DNA from: 43-108 sp001915545
Lineage (GTDB): Bacteria > Bacteroidota > Bacteroidia > Bacteroidales > Bacteroidaceae
Length of the DNA stretch: 64,000 nucleotides
Assembly (NCBI GenBank): GCA_902491215.1
Contig: CABUGV010000018.1
Location: 1-64,000 of the forward strand
Direction: 5' to 3'
The translations under genes and the position numbers were made by a program. A model generated the notes under the pieces. The model was not told where the DNA came from and did not search any database. It saw only the letters and a program-made list of their open reading frames with translations. Positions 8,917 to 16,348 of this stretch are shown piece after piece; the stretch's first letter is position 1; each line of letters opens with the position of its first letter.

Positions 8917-8951
8917 CAAAAATAACAAAACGAACCCATTATTATGCCAAA
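8917..8951 (-). promoter_or_regulatory. Promoter of nnr, abutting the start codon
   Basis: On the minus strand TATTTTTG (8924-8917) is a perfect -7 element, with TTTG (8951-8948) 23 bases upstream as a loosely spaced -33 element. Only four bases separate the -7 element from the nnr ATG, which predicts a transcript starting at or within a few bases of the start codon. Confidence 0.5.
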
Positions 8952-8966
8952 CTCCATACAAAACCG

Positions 8967-8974
8967 TATATTTG
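8967..8974 (+). promoter_or_regulatory. Promoter -7 element of hpt
   Basis: TATATTTG followed by CA matches the Bacteroidetes -7 consensus, 38 bases upstream of the hpt ATG. No clear TTTG is found at the usual distance. The element lies within 20 bases of the divergent nnr promoter, so the two polymerase sites overlap. Confidence 0.55.
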
Positions 8975-9012
8975 CACGGTTTTTTTCACATTATTGACGT
9001 CTTTACAATAGA

Positions 9013-9549
9013 ATGATCAGAATTAAAGACAAAAGTTTCATCCTGTCCATTACGGATGAAACCATACAAGAAAAAGTTAAGACTGTGGCTCAGAACATAA
9101 GCCACGATTTCTGTGGCGAACAGCCGGTAATGATCTGCATTCTCAACGGAGCATTCATGTTCGCCGCCGACCTCGTGCGTTATCTGACAATACAGCCGGA
9201 CATCATTTTTGCCAAATTCGCCTCATACGAAGGAATCGACACTACAGGAAACGTCAAAGAACTTATTGGTGTCAATGCCGATCTCAAAGGACGCAAGGTA
9301 ATCATTGTGGAAGATATTGTAGACACCGGCACCACCCTCAAACATATTCAGAAAGAACTGCAAGGCAGAGGAGCAATCGAGGTCAAAACCGCATCACTGC
9401 TTGTAAAGCCAGGCAAGCTGAAAGAGGATGTGAAAGTGGACTACTGCGCAATGGAAATACCCGACGACTTCATTGTAGGCTACGGCATGGACTACGACGG
9501 ACTTGGGCGCAACCTGAAAGACATATATACGGTTGAAGAAGACCAATGA
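9013..9549 (+). CDS. hpt: Hypoxanthine phosphoribosyltransferase
   Basis: The 178-residue cytoplasmic enzyme salvages hypoxanthine (and probably guanine) with PRPP to IMP or GMP. The PRPP loop VIIVEDIVDTGTTLKH (about 96-111) is exact for type I PRTases, and the flexible loop carries the family FASYEG. C-terminal residues FIVGYGMDYDGLGRNL are typical of bacterial HPRTs. The ATG at 9013 gives the standard length. It is followed after 58 bases by adk, another purine nucleotide gene, in a likely operon. Confidence 0.96.
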   Translation: MIRIKDKSFILSITDETIQEKVKTVAQNISHDFCGEQPVMICILNGAFMFAADLVRYLTIQPDIIFAKFASYEGIDTTGNVKELIGVNADLKGRKVIIVEDIVDTGTTLKHIQKELQGRGAIEVKTASLLVKPGKLKEDVKVDYCAMEIPDDFIVGYGMDYDGLGRNLKDIYTVEEDQ

Positions 9550-9607
9550 AGAGAATAATGTTTATACAACATAAATATAATTAATCACAAAAAACAACGA
9601 CAAAATA

Positions 9608-10183
9608 ATGAAGAACATCATCATTTTCGGTGCCCCAGGCTCAGGCAAAGGCACATACAGCGACGAAATCGTCAGCAAGTACGGAATGGGACACATCTCT
9701 ACAGGAGACGTGCTCAGAGGTGAAATCAAGAACGGCACAGAGCTCGGAAAGATAGCTAAAGGCTACATCGACAACGGACAGCTCATTCCTGACGAACTCA
9801 TGATCGACATCCTCGCTAAGACATACGATGCACAGACTCCAGGAAAAGGTGTGATTTTCGACGGATTCCCACGTACAATCGCACAGGCAGAGGCTCTCAA
9901 GAAGATGCTCGCAGAGCGCAACACAGACATGGGCATGATGATTGAACTCGTTGTTGACGAGGAAACTCTCATGGCTAGACTTCTCAACAGAGCTAAGGAA
10001 CAGGGACGTGCTGACGACAACGAAGAGACAATCAAGAAGCGTTTCGAAGTGTACAGAAATCAGACTGCTCCACTTTCTGACTGGTTCGAGAAGGAAGGAC
10101 TCCGCCACACATTCACTTGGAAGGGTTCAAAGGAACAGATGCTTGAAGACATCTTCAATGCTATCGATGCTGAAAACAAATAA
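9608..10183 (+). CDS. adk: Adenylate kinase
   Basis: The 191-residue enzyme interconverts ATP + AMP and 2 ADP. The P-loop GAPGSGKGT is at about residues 8-16, the AMP-binding region STGDVLRGEI follows, and DGFPRT is at about 84-89. The LID is the short form (RLLNRAKEQGRADD), without the zinc-type Cys cluster. An A-rich region with AACAACGACAAAATA precedes the ATG. A terminator at 10271-10314 closes the hpt-adk unit. Confidence 0.97.
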   Translation: MKNIIIFGAPGSGKGTYSDEIVSKYGMGHISTGDVLRGEIKNGTELGKIAKGYIDNGQLIPDELMIDILAKTYDAQTPGKGVIFDGFPRTIAQAEALKKMLAERNTDMGMMIELVVDEETLMARLLNRAKEQGRADDNEETIKKRFEVYRNQTAPLSDWFEKEGLRHTFTWKGSKEQMLEDIFNAIDAENK

Positions 10184-10270
10184 AGCATCTGAACTGATTG
10201 AAAAATCAAAAGGTCTGATGAAACTCAATTCGGACCTTACAACACTTTGAGGCCAAGTCCTTAAGATACG

Positions 10271-10314
10271 AAGCGTGCATAATGGACAAACATTGTCCAT
10301 ACGCACGCTTTTTT
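10271..10314 (+). terminator. Rho-independent terminator after adk
   Basis: AAGCGTGC (10271-10278) pairs with GCACGCTT (10303-10310), with an inner stem ATGGACAA/TTGTCCAT, and TTTTTT follows. It ends the hpt-adk transcript about 90 bases after the adk stop. Confidence 0.88.
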
Positions 10315-10342
10315 CAATCCACCTTCCGCACCACTGGAAATC

Positions 10343-10927
10343 ATGAAAAACAATCTAAACGAATATCGGCTCACAGACATCGACCTGTCAGCTCTTCGCG
10401 ACTTCATCATCAGTCAAGGCACTACAAGAATCATACAGAAGAAGGAATATCTTCTTCAGCAGGGCGACATGTGCAGACATGTAGGGTACATATCAGAAGG
10501 CATGTTCCGATACAAAAGGCTTGACAGCAACGGAGACGAACACATCACCGGTTACAGTCTCGAAGGTGACCTTGTCGGCGAATACAGTTCATGTCTCTGC
10601 GGACGTCCGTCGCTCAGCAGTATACAGGCCATAAAAGACAGCCGTGTACATCTCATCACATATACGGAACTCGAACAGTTCTGGAACTCCTCGCCCGAGA
10701 ATCAGCGCATCGGAAGAATCCTTGCCGAACAGCTCTTCGCCATGACATACCGAAGGCTTACAGACTCATACTGCTGCACGGCTGAGGAAAGATACATAGA
10801 CTTCATGAACAGATATCCGGACCTTAAGGAACTCATTCCACTGAAAGAAATTGCATCATTTATCGGCGTCACACCAGAGACCGTCAGCGCAATACGCAAG
10901 AAACTGCTCAAGACCGACAAATCTTGA
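10343..10927 (+). CDS. Crp/Fnr-family transcriptional regulator
   Basis: The 194-residue protein has an N-terminal cyclic-nucleotide-binding-like beta barrel (about 15-120; YLLQQGDMCRHVGYISEGMFRY) and a C-terminal helix-turn-helix (about 155-190; PLKEIASFIGVTPETVSAIRKKL). Fnr-type iron-sulfur cysteines are not arranged at the N-terminus, and the residues that hold cAMP in Crp are not evident, so the signal is unknown. It starts only 29 bases after the adk terminator hairpin. The SDR gene follows after 70 bases and is a possible partner or target. Confidence 0.88.
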   Translation: MKNNLNEYRLTDIDLSALRDFIISQGTTRIIQKKEYLLQQGDMCRHVGYISEGMFRYKRLDSNGDEHITGYSLEGDLVGEYSSCLCGRPSLSSIQAIKDSRVHLITYTELEQFWNSSPENQRIGRILAEQLFAMTYRRLTDSYCCTAEERYIDFMNRYPDLKELIPLKEIASFIGVTPETVSAIRKKLLKTDKS

Positions 10928-10959
10928 AATATTTAAAGAAAAATGCCGATTCACAGGTA

Positions 10960-10967
10960 TACCTTTG
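10960..10967 (+). promoter_or_regulatory. Possible -7 element upstream of the SDR gene
   Basis: TACCTTTG matches TAnnTTTG and lies 31 bases upstream of the ATG at 10998. No convincing -33 element is visible, so read-through from the regulator gene remains possible. Confidence 0.35.
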
Positions 10968-10997
10968 CTCCACTAAACAAAAAAGGCAGAATATCAA

Positions 10998-11714
10998 ATG
11001 GAAAAAGTAATCATCATCGGAGCATCATCGGGTATTGGAAGAGAGGTCGCCCTGCTCTACTCGGAAACAGAAGCAAGAATCGGCATAATGGGAAGAAGGG
11101 AAAACAAGCTCAAGGAACTGGCATCCAGTGCACCGGACAAATTCATAGCCAAAGCATGCGATATATCGGACACGACAAGCACAGAACATGCTTTGACAGA
11201 GCTGACCGAAAAGCTGGGCGGTATGGACACAATCATTGTAAGCGCAGGCACTGGAGAACTGAACGATGCTCTGGAATATAGTCCTGAAGCAAGAACCATA
11301 GCAACGAACATTGTCGGATGGACGTACATAATAGACTGGAGCGTAAGACACTTCATAAAGCAGGGCTACGGTCATCTGGCAGTCATCACTTCGGTCGGAG
11401 GCCTGAGGGGCAACGGCACCGCACCTGCATACAATGCCTCAAAAGCTTACCAGATAAACTACACAGAGGGAATCAGACAAAAAATCTTCAAGTTGAAACT
11501 TCCCATATACATAACCGACATCCGACCGGGATTTGTAGACACAGCCATGGCAAAAGGCGAAGGTCTCTTCTGGATTGCTCCAGTTGAAACTGCAGGAAAA
11601 CAAATATTCCGAGCCATGAAAAACAAGAAAAAGACCATCTACATCACCAAACGCTGGAAACTGATAGCATTCATTCTGAAAGCAGTTCCTTCATTCTTAT
11701 ATTGCAGAATCTAA
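10998..11714 (+). CDS. Short-chain dehydrogenase/reductase
   Basis: The 238-residue NAD(P)-dependent oxidoreductase has the nucleotide motif GASSGIGRE (about 8-16), followed by MGRR that favours NADPH. The structural motif is VSAGTGE instead of the usual NNAG. Catalytic Ser is in ITSVGG (about 133) and the Tyr/Lys pair is in YNASKAY. The C-terminus (FILKAVPSFLYCR) is hydrophobic and basic and resembles YbbO-like SDRs. The substrate is unknown. It directly follows the Crp/Fnr gene on the same strand. Confidence 0.92.
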   Translation: MEKVIIIGASSGIGREVALLYSETEARIGIMGRRENKLKELASSAPDKFIAKACDISDTTSTEHALTELTEKLGGMDTIIVSAGTGELNDALEYSPEARTIATNIVGWTYIIDWSVRHFIKQGYGHLAVITSVGGLRGNGTAPAYNASKAYQINYTEGIRQKIFKLKLPIYITDIRPGFVDTAMAKGEGLFWIAPVETAGKQIFRAMKNKKKTIYITKRWKLIAFILKAVPSFLYCRI

Positions 11715-11769
11715 TCATACATAAGAAACATAAGTGAAAAAACGTACATAAGCCTCTAACAGAAAATCT

Positions 11770-11825
11770 GCGAGGGCTCACAGCAAAGAACATACGCGCT
11801 CGAAATTTTTGCCGTGAGCCCTCGC
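11770..11825. repeat. Dispersed palindromic element, copy 1
   Basis: GCGAGGGCTCAC (11770-11781) and GTGAGCCCTCGC (11814-11825) are perfect 12-base inverted arms. The interior holds GCGCTCGAAA near 11796-11805. The same arms and core recur at 29419-29494 and 59425-59480, all in intergenic DNA. It could also act as a terminator behind the SDR gene, but no T tract follows. Confidence 0.7.
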
Positions 11826-11977
11826 AATTATGCCTGCACAGATGTACAGACACAGAATAAGAGAACAAACAAATACATGAAAGCTGACAGGATACACAAA
11901 CATGTTTATGTATGGCAAACAATAGTTCCATGTGACCGTAAATCCCTATCAGACTGAAAAAAAAACAGAAGAAACTA

Positions 11978-12008
11978 TTGACAAAACAGATTTCAGTAGA
12001 TATATTTG
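11978..12008 (+). promoter_or_regulatory. Strong promoter ahead of the AAA+ ATPase leader
   Basis: TTG (11978-11980) and TATATTTG (12001-12008) with 20 bases between them match the Bacteroidetes promoter consensus closely. Transcription would begin near 12014. The first annotated long gene is 400 bases further on, so this promoter defines an unusually long leader. Confidence 0.7.
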
Positions 12009-12079
12009 CAGGCATGAAGGCTTCGCATGCCGAATTATTGAAGTACGAAGCAACATAACATAAAACAACAAAAAACATT

Positions 12080-12136
12080 ATGTCAAAGAAGTTCAACAAC
12101 AGATTCTTAGGATTTGCCCCACCGCAGTTGCGGTGA
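12080..12136 (+). CDS. Tiny ORF, candidate leader peptide (18 aa)
   Basis: ATG at 12080 opens an 18-codon frame, MSKKFNNRFLGFAPPQLR, ending in TGA at 12134. It starts about 65 bases after the predicted transcription start and has an A-rich upstream region (AACAACAAAAAACATT) like other genes in this window. Its last codons lie within the CACCGCA/TGCGGTG hairpin, so a translating ribosome would open that structure. A second short frame of 28 codons follows at 12148-12234. Translation of either is unproven. Confidence 0.3.
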   Translation: MSKKFNNRFLGFAPPQLR

Positions 12137-12298
12137 ATGTAAGGCAGATGAACGTGGTGCGCAGTTTTGTATACGCAACGGAAAAACAGCTCCACACAAA
12201 TCTGCCGGATACACTTTCGGGCAAATGTAAATGAAGAATCTATGCTGCAGAATTATCTGTGGCCGTAGGTGTTGTGTTCTTTGACATTTGAGTTTTTC

Positions 12299-12334
12299 AC
12301 TCCAGCTTCAGATGGGAAGCCGGAGTTATTCTTT
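12299..12334 (+). terminator. Terminator-like hairpin in the ATPase leader
   Basis: ACTCCAGCTTC (12299-12309) pairs with GAAGCCGGAGT (12316-12326), with a single mismatch and a 6-base loop, and TATTCTTTTT follows. Its position before the ATPase gene suggests an attenuator. Confidence 0.6.
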
Positions 12335-12341
12335 TTGCTAT

Positions 12342-12375
12342 GCTTTCCCCCGCAGTAGAGGAAAGCTGATTTTTT
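12342..12375 (+). terminator. Second terminator-like hairpin before the ATPase
   Basis: GCTTTCC (12342-12348) pairs with GGAAAGC (12360-12366), followed by TGATTTTTT. It lies 16 bases after the first hairpin and 40 bases before the start codon of the ATPase. Confidence 0.45.
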
Positions 12376-12414
12376 ATACTAAAATCTAAATCACAATCAA
12401 ACATTTGTTGTTTT

Positions 12415-14328
12415 ATGAAAAATAATCATGTTTTACGCATTATGCGTGCCTCAGAAGAAAATACTTGTACACAGGAATTTGTAGACTACACGATGAGAGC
12501 CGAAATAAGGTTCTCGAGTTACGTATATTTCGTTAAGGAGATTTCAATCTTCGTTTACGACGCACACAGACAGCTTGCAGGGAAAAGCACTCTGCAAGTG
12601 AGGAAGAATCAGAAAAAAGTGAAAGTGTGCCAGTTCGAAATAGCAACAGACCATGTATGGGAAGAAGGCAGATACATGGTGCACATCATGTGCAACGGTA
12701 TATACAGATGGCTGGCTGAAATCAACATCGGCGATGAGTGCTGCGACGGAGGCAGTTATGCAAGAGCTGAAATGAAAAATTTCAGCGAATATGGTGCCGA
12801 GAAACTTTTCGCAGAAGAACTAAGACACAAATCGTGGTGGACAAGATTGAAAAGCGAAAGGGTGAGCACACGTCTGGCCGGAGAACTGGTGGAAAAGCTC
12901 TATATACAGAGATGCTTGGTTGAAGACGGTGCATGCAGCCAGACTCCTCACATGATTGTAAGCGGAAAGAAATACGATGCCATATTTTTTGCAATGTTCA
13001 TTTTATCCGCTTATGTGACGGACGACAACATAAAGGCCCGCTTCAGATTGTCTCTTGATGATCTGATACACGGCATAGTCAGCCTGGACGAACTTACGGT
13101 GCAGATACAGACGCACAAAGTGGTGGCTATGGCTATAACCAAGGCTGAATACAACGACAATCTGGTATCGAAGCTGGATGAACTAGCCGGCATTATAAAT
13201 AACGGTGATTTCAACAATTCAACATTCATTTTCTACGGTGAGACTGAAAATATAGTTGATTTCAGAAGCAACTGCAAAGCCATCGATGAACTTTTAGGAG
13301 ACGCTAACACGTTCTGCACAACAGACAGTGAAACGTATGCCGACAGCGTAGAAGACGAAGATTTCAAACTCTTTGAAGAAACGTTTGAGGAATACAAATC
13401 TGATTGCACGCCTGAAATCAAGGAAGAAAACGTTGACAACGGTATGCATGCAGAAACAGAACTGCAGAAACTGATTGGTCTGGAAAAGCTGAAAAACGGA
13501 ATACACGAAGCACGCATGCAGGCTCTTTTTCAGAAAGAAAGGCGCATGCTATGCCTGGAAAGTTTGACTGACAACAGGCATCACATGCTCTTCATGGGAG
13601 GACCGGGGACTGGAAAAACTACTGTTGCAAGACTTGTCGGAAAGATGTACCACAGCATGGGACTGCTCAGCAAAGGTCATACTGTCGAAACAGACCGCAC
13701 AAAACTTTTAGGCAAGTTCATAGGACATACGGAAGACAACATGAAAGAAATCATTGAGAAGGCACGTGGAGGCGTGCTGTTCATTGATGAAGCATATACT
13801 CTGATTGACAGTGGCGATGACTCCAACGACTTCGGCAAGGAGGTGCTGAATTCTCTGCTGACTGTTCTGTCAGAACCCAATCCTGACATGATAGTAATAT
13901 TGGCCGGATATGAGGACAAGATGATGAATCTGTTGAAGTTCAATCAGGGACTGAAAGACAGATTTCCGCTTTGCTTCCGTTTCGAGCATTACACAAAGCA
14001 GGAACTTATGGAAATATGCCATGCAATACTGAAAGAACGCAATTTCATATTGACCAAAGAGGCTGAAAGAAGAATAGAAAACATTATAGAGAAAGCTGTG
14101 GCACAACGCGACAGATACTTCGGAAACGGAAGGTGGATTCACAATCTGATAGAACACGGAGTAATAAAAAGCATGGCCAAACGTGTTATGTCGACTCCGC
14201 ACAATCCATACGACAGCCACCTGCTTTGCACAATTGAGGAAAGTGATGTAATAGACACAGAACTCAACTATATCGGATGCAGCACAGTGAGCATTGCACC
14301 TCCTAGACACATTGGATTCACGGCTTGA
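12415..14328 (+). CDS. CbxX/CfxQ-type AAA+ ATPase with a novel N-terminal region
   Basis: The protein has 637 residues and no signal or membrane segment. The C-terminal about 270 residues are a CbxX/SpoVK-like AAA+ module: Walker A GGPGTGKTT (about 395-403), Walker B VLFIDEAY (about 453-460), sensor 1 AGYEDK (about 496) and the arginine-finger region LKDRFP (about 512). Such ATPases remodel partner proteins, for example the Rubisco activase CbbX. The first about 110 residues look like a beta-sandwich and are followed by a helical segment and an acidic linker (about 290-350, rich in Glu and Asp). I do not recognise these regions. The gene stands alone behind a long structured leader. The client is unknown; Rubisco is not expected here. 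Confidence 0.85.
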   Translation: MKNNHVLRIMRASEENTCTQEFVDYTMRAEIRFSSYVYFVKEISIFVYDAHRQLAGKSTLQVRKNQKKVKVCQFEIATDHVWEEGRYMVHIMCNGIYRWLAEINIGDECCDGGSYARAEMKNFSEYGAEKLFAEELRHKSWWTRLKSERVSTRLAGELVEKLYIQRCLVEDGACSQTPHMIVSGKKYDAIFFAMFILSAYVTDDNIKARFRLSLDDLIHGIVSLDELTVQIQTHKVVAMAITKAEYNDNLVSKLDELAGIINNGDFNNSTFIFYGETENIVDFRSNCKAIDELLGDANTFCTTDSETYADSVEDEDFKLFEETFEEYKSDCTPEIKEENVDNGMHAETELQKLIGLEKLKNGIHEARMQALFQKERRMLCLESLTDNRHHMLFMGGPGTGKTTVARLVGKMYHSMGLLSKGHTVETDRTKLLGKFIGHTEDNMKEIIEKARGGVLFIDEAYTLIDSGDDSNDFGKEVLNSLLTVLSEPNPDMIVILAGYEDKMMNLLKFNQGLKDRFPLCFRFEHYTKQELMEICHAILKERNFILTKEAERRIENIIEKAVAQRDRYFGNGRWIHNLIEHGVIKSMAKRVMSTPHNPYDSHLLCTIEESDVIDTELNYIGCSTVSIAPPRHIGFTA

Positions 14329-14363
14329 AAATGGCGATTAGAGAAATGCAAACAACAAGAAAA

Positions 14364-14397
14364 GGGATGGTGGCTGATATACTAATGCCACCATCCC
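14364..14397 (+). terminator. Terminator between the ATPase and the convergent small gene
   Basis: GGGATGGTGGC (14364-14374) and GCCACCATCCC (14387-14397) form a perfect 11-pair stem with a 12-base loop, 36 bases after the ATPase stop. The T-rich sequence after it is weak (TGCATATTTC). Confidence 0.65.
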
Positions 14398-14478
14398 TGC
14401 ATATTTCTAAATTCGTAAAATTTCACTCAAAAGTGAATATGGAAGTTTCCAAGAAACATCTGTATATTCACGGCAAAA

Positions 14479-14727
14479 TCAGATGCTGTATTCGGCCAAA
14501 ATCTGAAGAGCCTTGTCATATATTGTAGTATCGTCAATACAGCACAGTCCGCCGTTTGGACCGGCTTCAAGATGAAGACCTGTACTCAAGCCTTCATCAA
14601 AATTGGTTCCACCGAAATAGTTGCGCACCGTATCTACATCCACGTTGAGCTCCTCGGCAATCCTGTGCATTGCGCCGTCAGGAAGTGCAGCCTTAAGCTC
14701 ACGAAGTTCATTAAACGTAATAATCAT
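14479..14727 (-). CDS. Small putative DNA-binding protein (82 aa)
   Basis: The 82-residue protein begins MIITFNELRELKAALPDG and contains a segment resembling a helix-turn-helix, MHRIAEELNVDVDTVRNYFG (about 21-40), followed by a Gly-rich stretch (EAGPNGGLCCIDD). From memory similar short DNA-binding proteins are widespread in Bacteroidales, often near housekeeping genes. No function is established. It is on the same strand as the Bat operon and 48 bases beyond the PAP2 gene, so it may be the last gene of that transcript. Confidence 0.7.
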   Translation of the reverse strand: MIITFNELRELKAALPDGAMHRIAEELNVDVDTVRNYFGGTNFDEGLSTGLHLEAGPNGGLCCIDDTTIYDKALQILAEYSI

Positions 14728-14775
14728 AAGAAAATACCTAAAAGTTGAAGACGCTTCTGCTTCTTAACCTGCATG

Positions 14776-15471
14776 TCAACGAATGCCAAGCGTCAGTGAA
14801 AAAACTACTATACAGATGTAATTGAAGAATACGGCTGACAGGAACATGTCCATGTCTGCTTTCATATATCCGGAAGATGTGAACTGTTCGGATATAAGTT
14901 TCACCGTTCCCATACGCATCTGAACGCGTCGCATAATAAAATAAAATAACGTGCCGATGGCAAAACCGACAATTGCACCAACAGTAACATCACCTAGATA
15001 ATGAACGCCCAAGTAAAGACGTGTGAAAGTGGTAGTGGCACACCAAAAGAAAAGTACCGCTGTGACTTTAGGCGAACGGAACAACCAAGCAAGAAAAGTG
15101 GCAACACAGAAAGTATTGCAGGCATGACCGGAGAAGAATCCGAAACGACCTCCGCGGTATCCATTGACAATATCCACCAGATACATGATCTGTGGGTCCT
15201 GCGTAGGCCTCCATCGCGCAACTCCAGGTTTCACAATGCCGGAACAAAGTCTGTCGGCAACAAATATCATTACTCCAATGGTGATGAATATCAAGACCGA
15301 ATCCTTTACAGAATTGTTTTTGAAAACCACCATAATAAGAACAAGCATCAGCAACGACCATGACAAAGTATTTGTCACTACATACATGAGGTTGTCCCAA
15401 AAGATGGAATCACTGCCATTGACGGCCAACGTCAACCTCTGATCTAAATCTAACAACTTGCTTAAATCCAT
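14776..15471 (-). CDS. PAP2-family membrane phosphatase
   Basis: The 231-residue inner membrane protein has about six hydrophobic segments and the three-part PAP2 signature: KPGVARWRP (about 75-83), FSGHACNTF (about 112-121) and TRLYLGVHYLGD (about 149-160), with the catalytic His in the second and third parts. Such enzymes dephosphorylate lipid phosphates such as undecaprenyl pyrophosphate or phosphatidic acid; which one is not evident here. It begins 53 bases after batE on the same strand and probably shares the Bat transcript. The C-terminal 40 residues include a further membrane segment. Confidence 0.92.
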   Translation of the reverse strand: MDLSKLLDLDQRLTLAVNGSDSIFWDNLMYVVTNTLSWSLLMLVLIMVVFKNNSVKDSVLIFITIGVMIFVADRLCSGIVKPGVARWRPTQDPQIMYLVDIVNGYRGGRFGFFSGHACNTFCVATFLAWLFRSPKVTAVLFFWCATTTFTRLYLGVHYLGDVTVGAIVGFAIGTLFYFIMRRVQMRMGTVKLISEQFTSSGYMKADMDMFLSAVFFNYICIVVFSLTLGIR

Positions 15472-15523
15472 AAAAAACGTTGTGGTTCACATTAAACAAT
15501 ATCTGCTATTGAAGGACTTGACA

Positions 15524-16348
15524 TCAAATGATTTCAACGCTCTCTGCAGGAACCCAGCCTACTTTACCTTCTTCGAGGACTACTTCGTACCAGCCACGCA
15601 TTGTCTTATCGCTGATTTCTACTTTTGTACCCTCGTGCATAAGAAAAAGATCGGTACTGCTGTCGCTTGGTGAACTCTTTGCAGTAACACTCTGGGCAAT
15701 CACAACAGCCGAGCTGCACTCATCGATTGATTTCTGCTGATTGTAGGCTGAAACATTGGCTATGACTACAACAAACAGCATTGCCAAAGATGAATAGAAT
15801 CCGACCTTGCGCCATAGTATACGCGACATGAAAGCATACACCAATATACCGCAGATCATAAGTGCAAAGGCGCATATACCAATAACGGCCCATGAATCGA
15901 CACTGGTCATGTTCATAACGTTGCGAGCCCATGTTACAAAAAACAGTTCTGAAGGAGGTGTAACCTTATCTACAGTCTTGCCTCTTGCCAAAGCAAGGTT
16001 TGCACGGATATCGGCATCACCCGGATCAAGCATATAGGCACGTTCGTAGTTCAACACAGCTCCTGCTATATTGTCGAGCTTATAATAGCAGTTACCGAGA
16101 TTGTAATACAATTCAGACGAAACGCCTTTCTCGGCCATAAGCGACTCATAGAGCTGAGCAGCCTTCTGGTAATCCTCTTTTTCGTAAGCCTCGTCAGCCT
16201 GTTTTTTAGTAGCGCCCTTTATGATGCTGACATTTGAAATACCTGTGCCCACAGAACCTAAATTCTGCGATGCATCAGACTTTGCATCTGCAAAAAGTAC
16301 TGCCAAACAGGCGAATAACATTATCAAATATCTTTTCATACAAATCAT
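15524..16348 (-). CDS. batE: Aerotolerance protein BatE (TPR and SH3)
   Basis: The 274-residue protein has an N-terminal signal or anchor (MICMKRYLIMLFACLAVLF), TPR repeats (about 50-125; EKEDYQKAAQLYESLM, YNLGNCYYKLDN), two membrane segments (about 150-210) and a C-terminal SH3-like domain (about 215-272; GTKVEISDKTMRGWYEVVL). This matches BatE of the Bacteroides aerotolerance operon. Its ATG overlaps the batD stop by four bases (ATGA), showing translational coupling. In Bacteroides fragilis Bat proteins affect survival in oxygen and are thought to form a membrane complex; the biochemical activity is unknown. Confidence 0.92.
   Translation of the reverse strand: MICMKRYLIMLFACLAVLFADAKSDASQNLGSVGTGISNVSIIKGATKKQADEAYEKEDYQKAAQLYESLMAEKGVSSELYYNLGNCYYKLDNIAGAVLNYERAYMLDPGDADIRANLALARGKTVDKVTPPSELFFVTWARNVMNMTSVDSWAVIGICAFALMICGILVYAFMSRILWRKVGFYSSLAMLFVVVIANVSAYNQQKSIDECSSAVVIAQSVTAKSSPSDSSTDLFLMHEGTKVEISDKTMRGWYEVVLEEGKVGWVPAESVEII

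Larger units (their letters stand above)
12014..12334 (+). ncRNA. Structured leader RNA or independent small RNA
   Basis: Between the promoter and a terminator-like hairpin lie several nested complementarities: CACCGCA/TGCGGTG (12119-12134, overlapping the end of a tiny ORF), GGCAGAT/ATCTGCC (12143-12149 with 12200-12206), and within it GTGG/CCAC and TGCG/CGCA. The transcript would end after the hairpin at 12299-12326 and the T-rich run. It could be a stand-alone RNA of about 320 bases or a regulatory leader controlling the ATPase gene at 12415. No known RNA family was recognised. Confidence 0.4.

Noticed and set aside
8913..8957. Upstream in-frame ATG of nnr
   Set aside because: It would lie upstream of the predicted transcription start and would add a 15-residue extension not typical of the family.
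12119..12206. Signal recognition particle RNA or other known structural RNA
   Set aside because: AAGGCAGATGA near 12141 resembles part of bacterial SRP RNA, but the partner strand with its GGAAGG and GCAGC core is absent, and the length and order do not fit.
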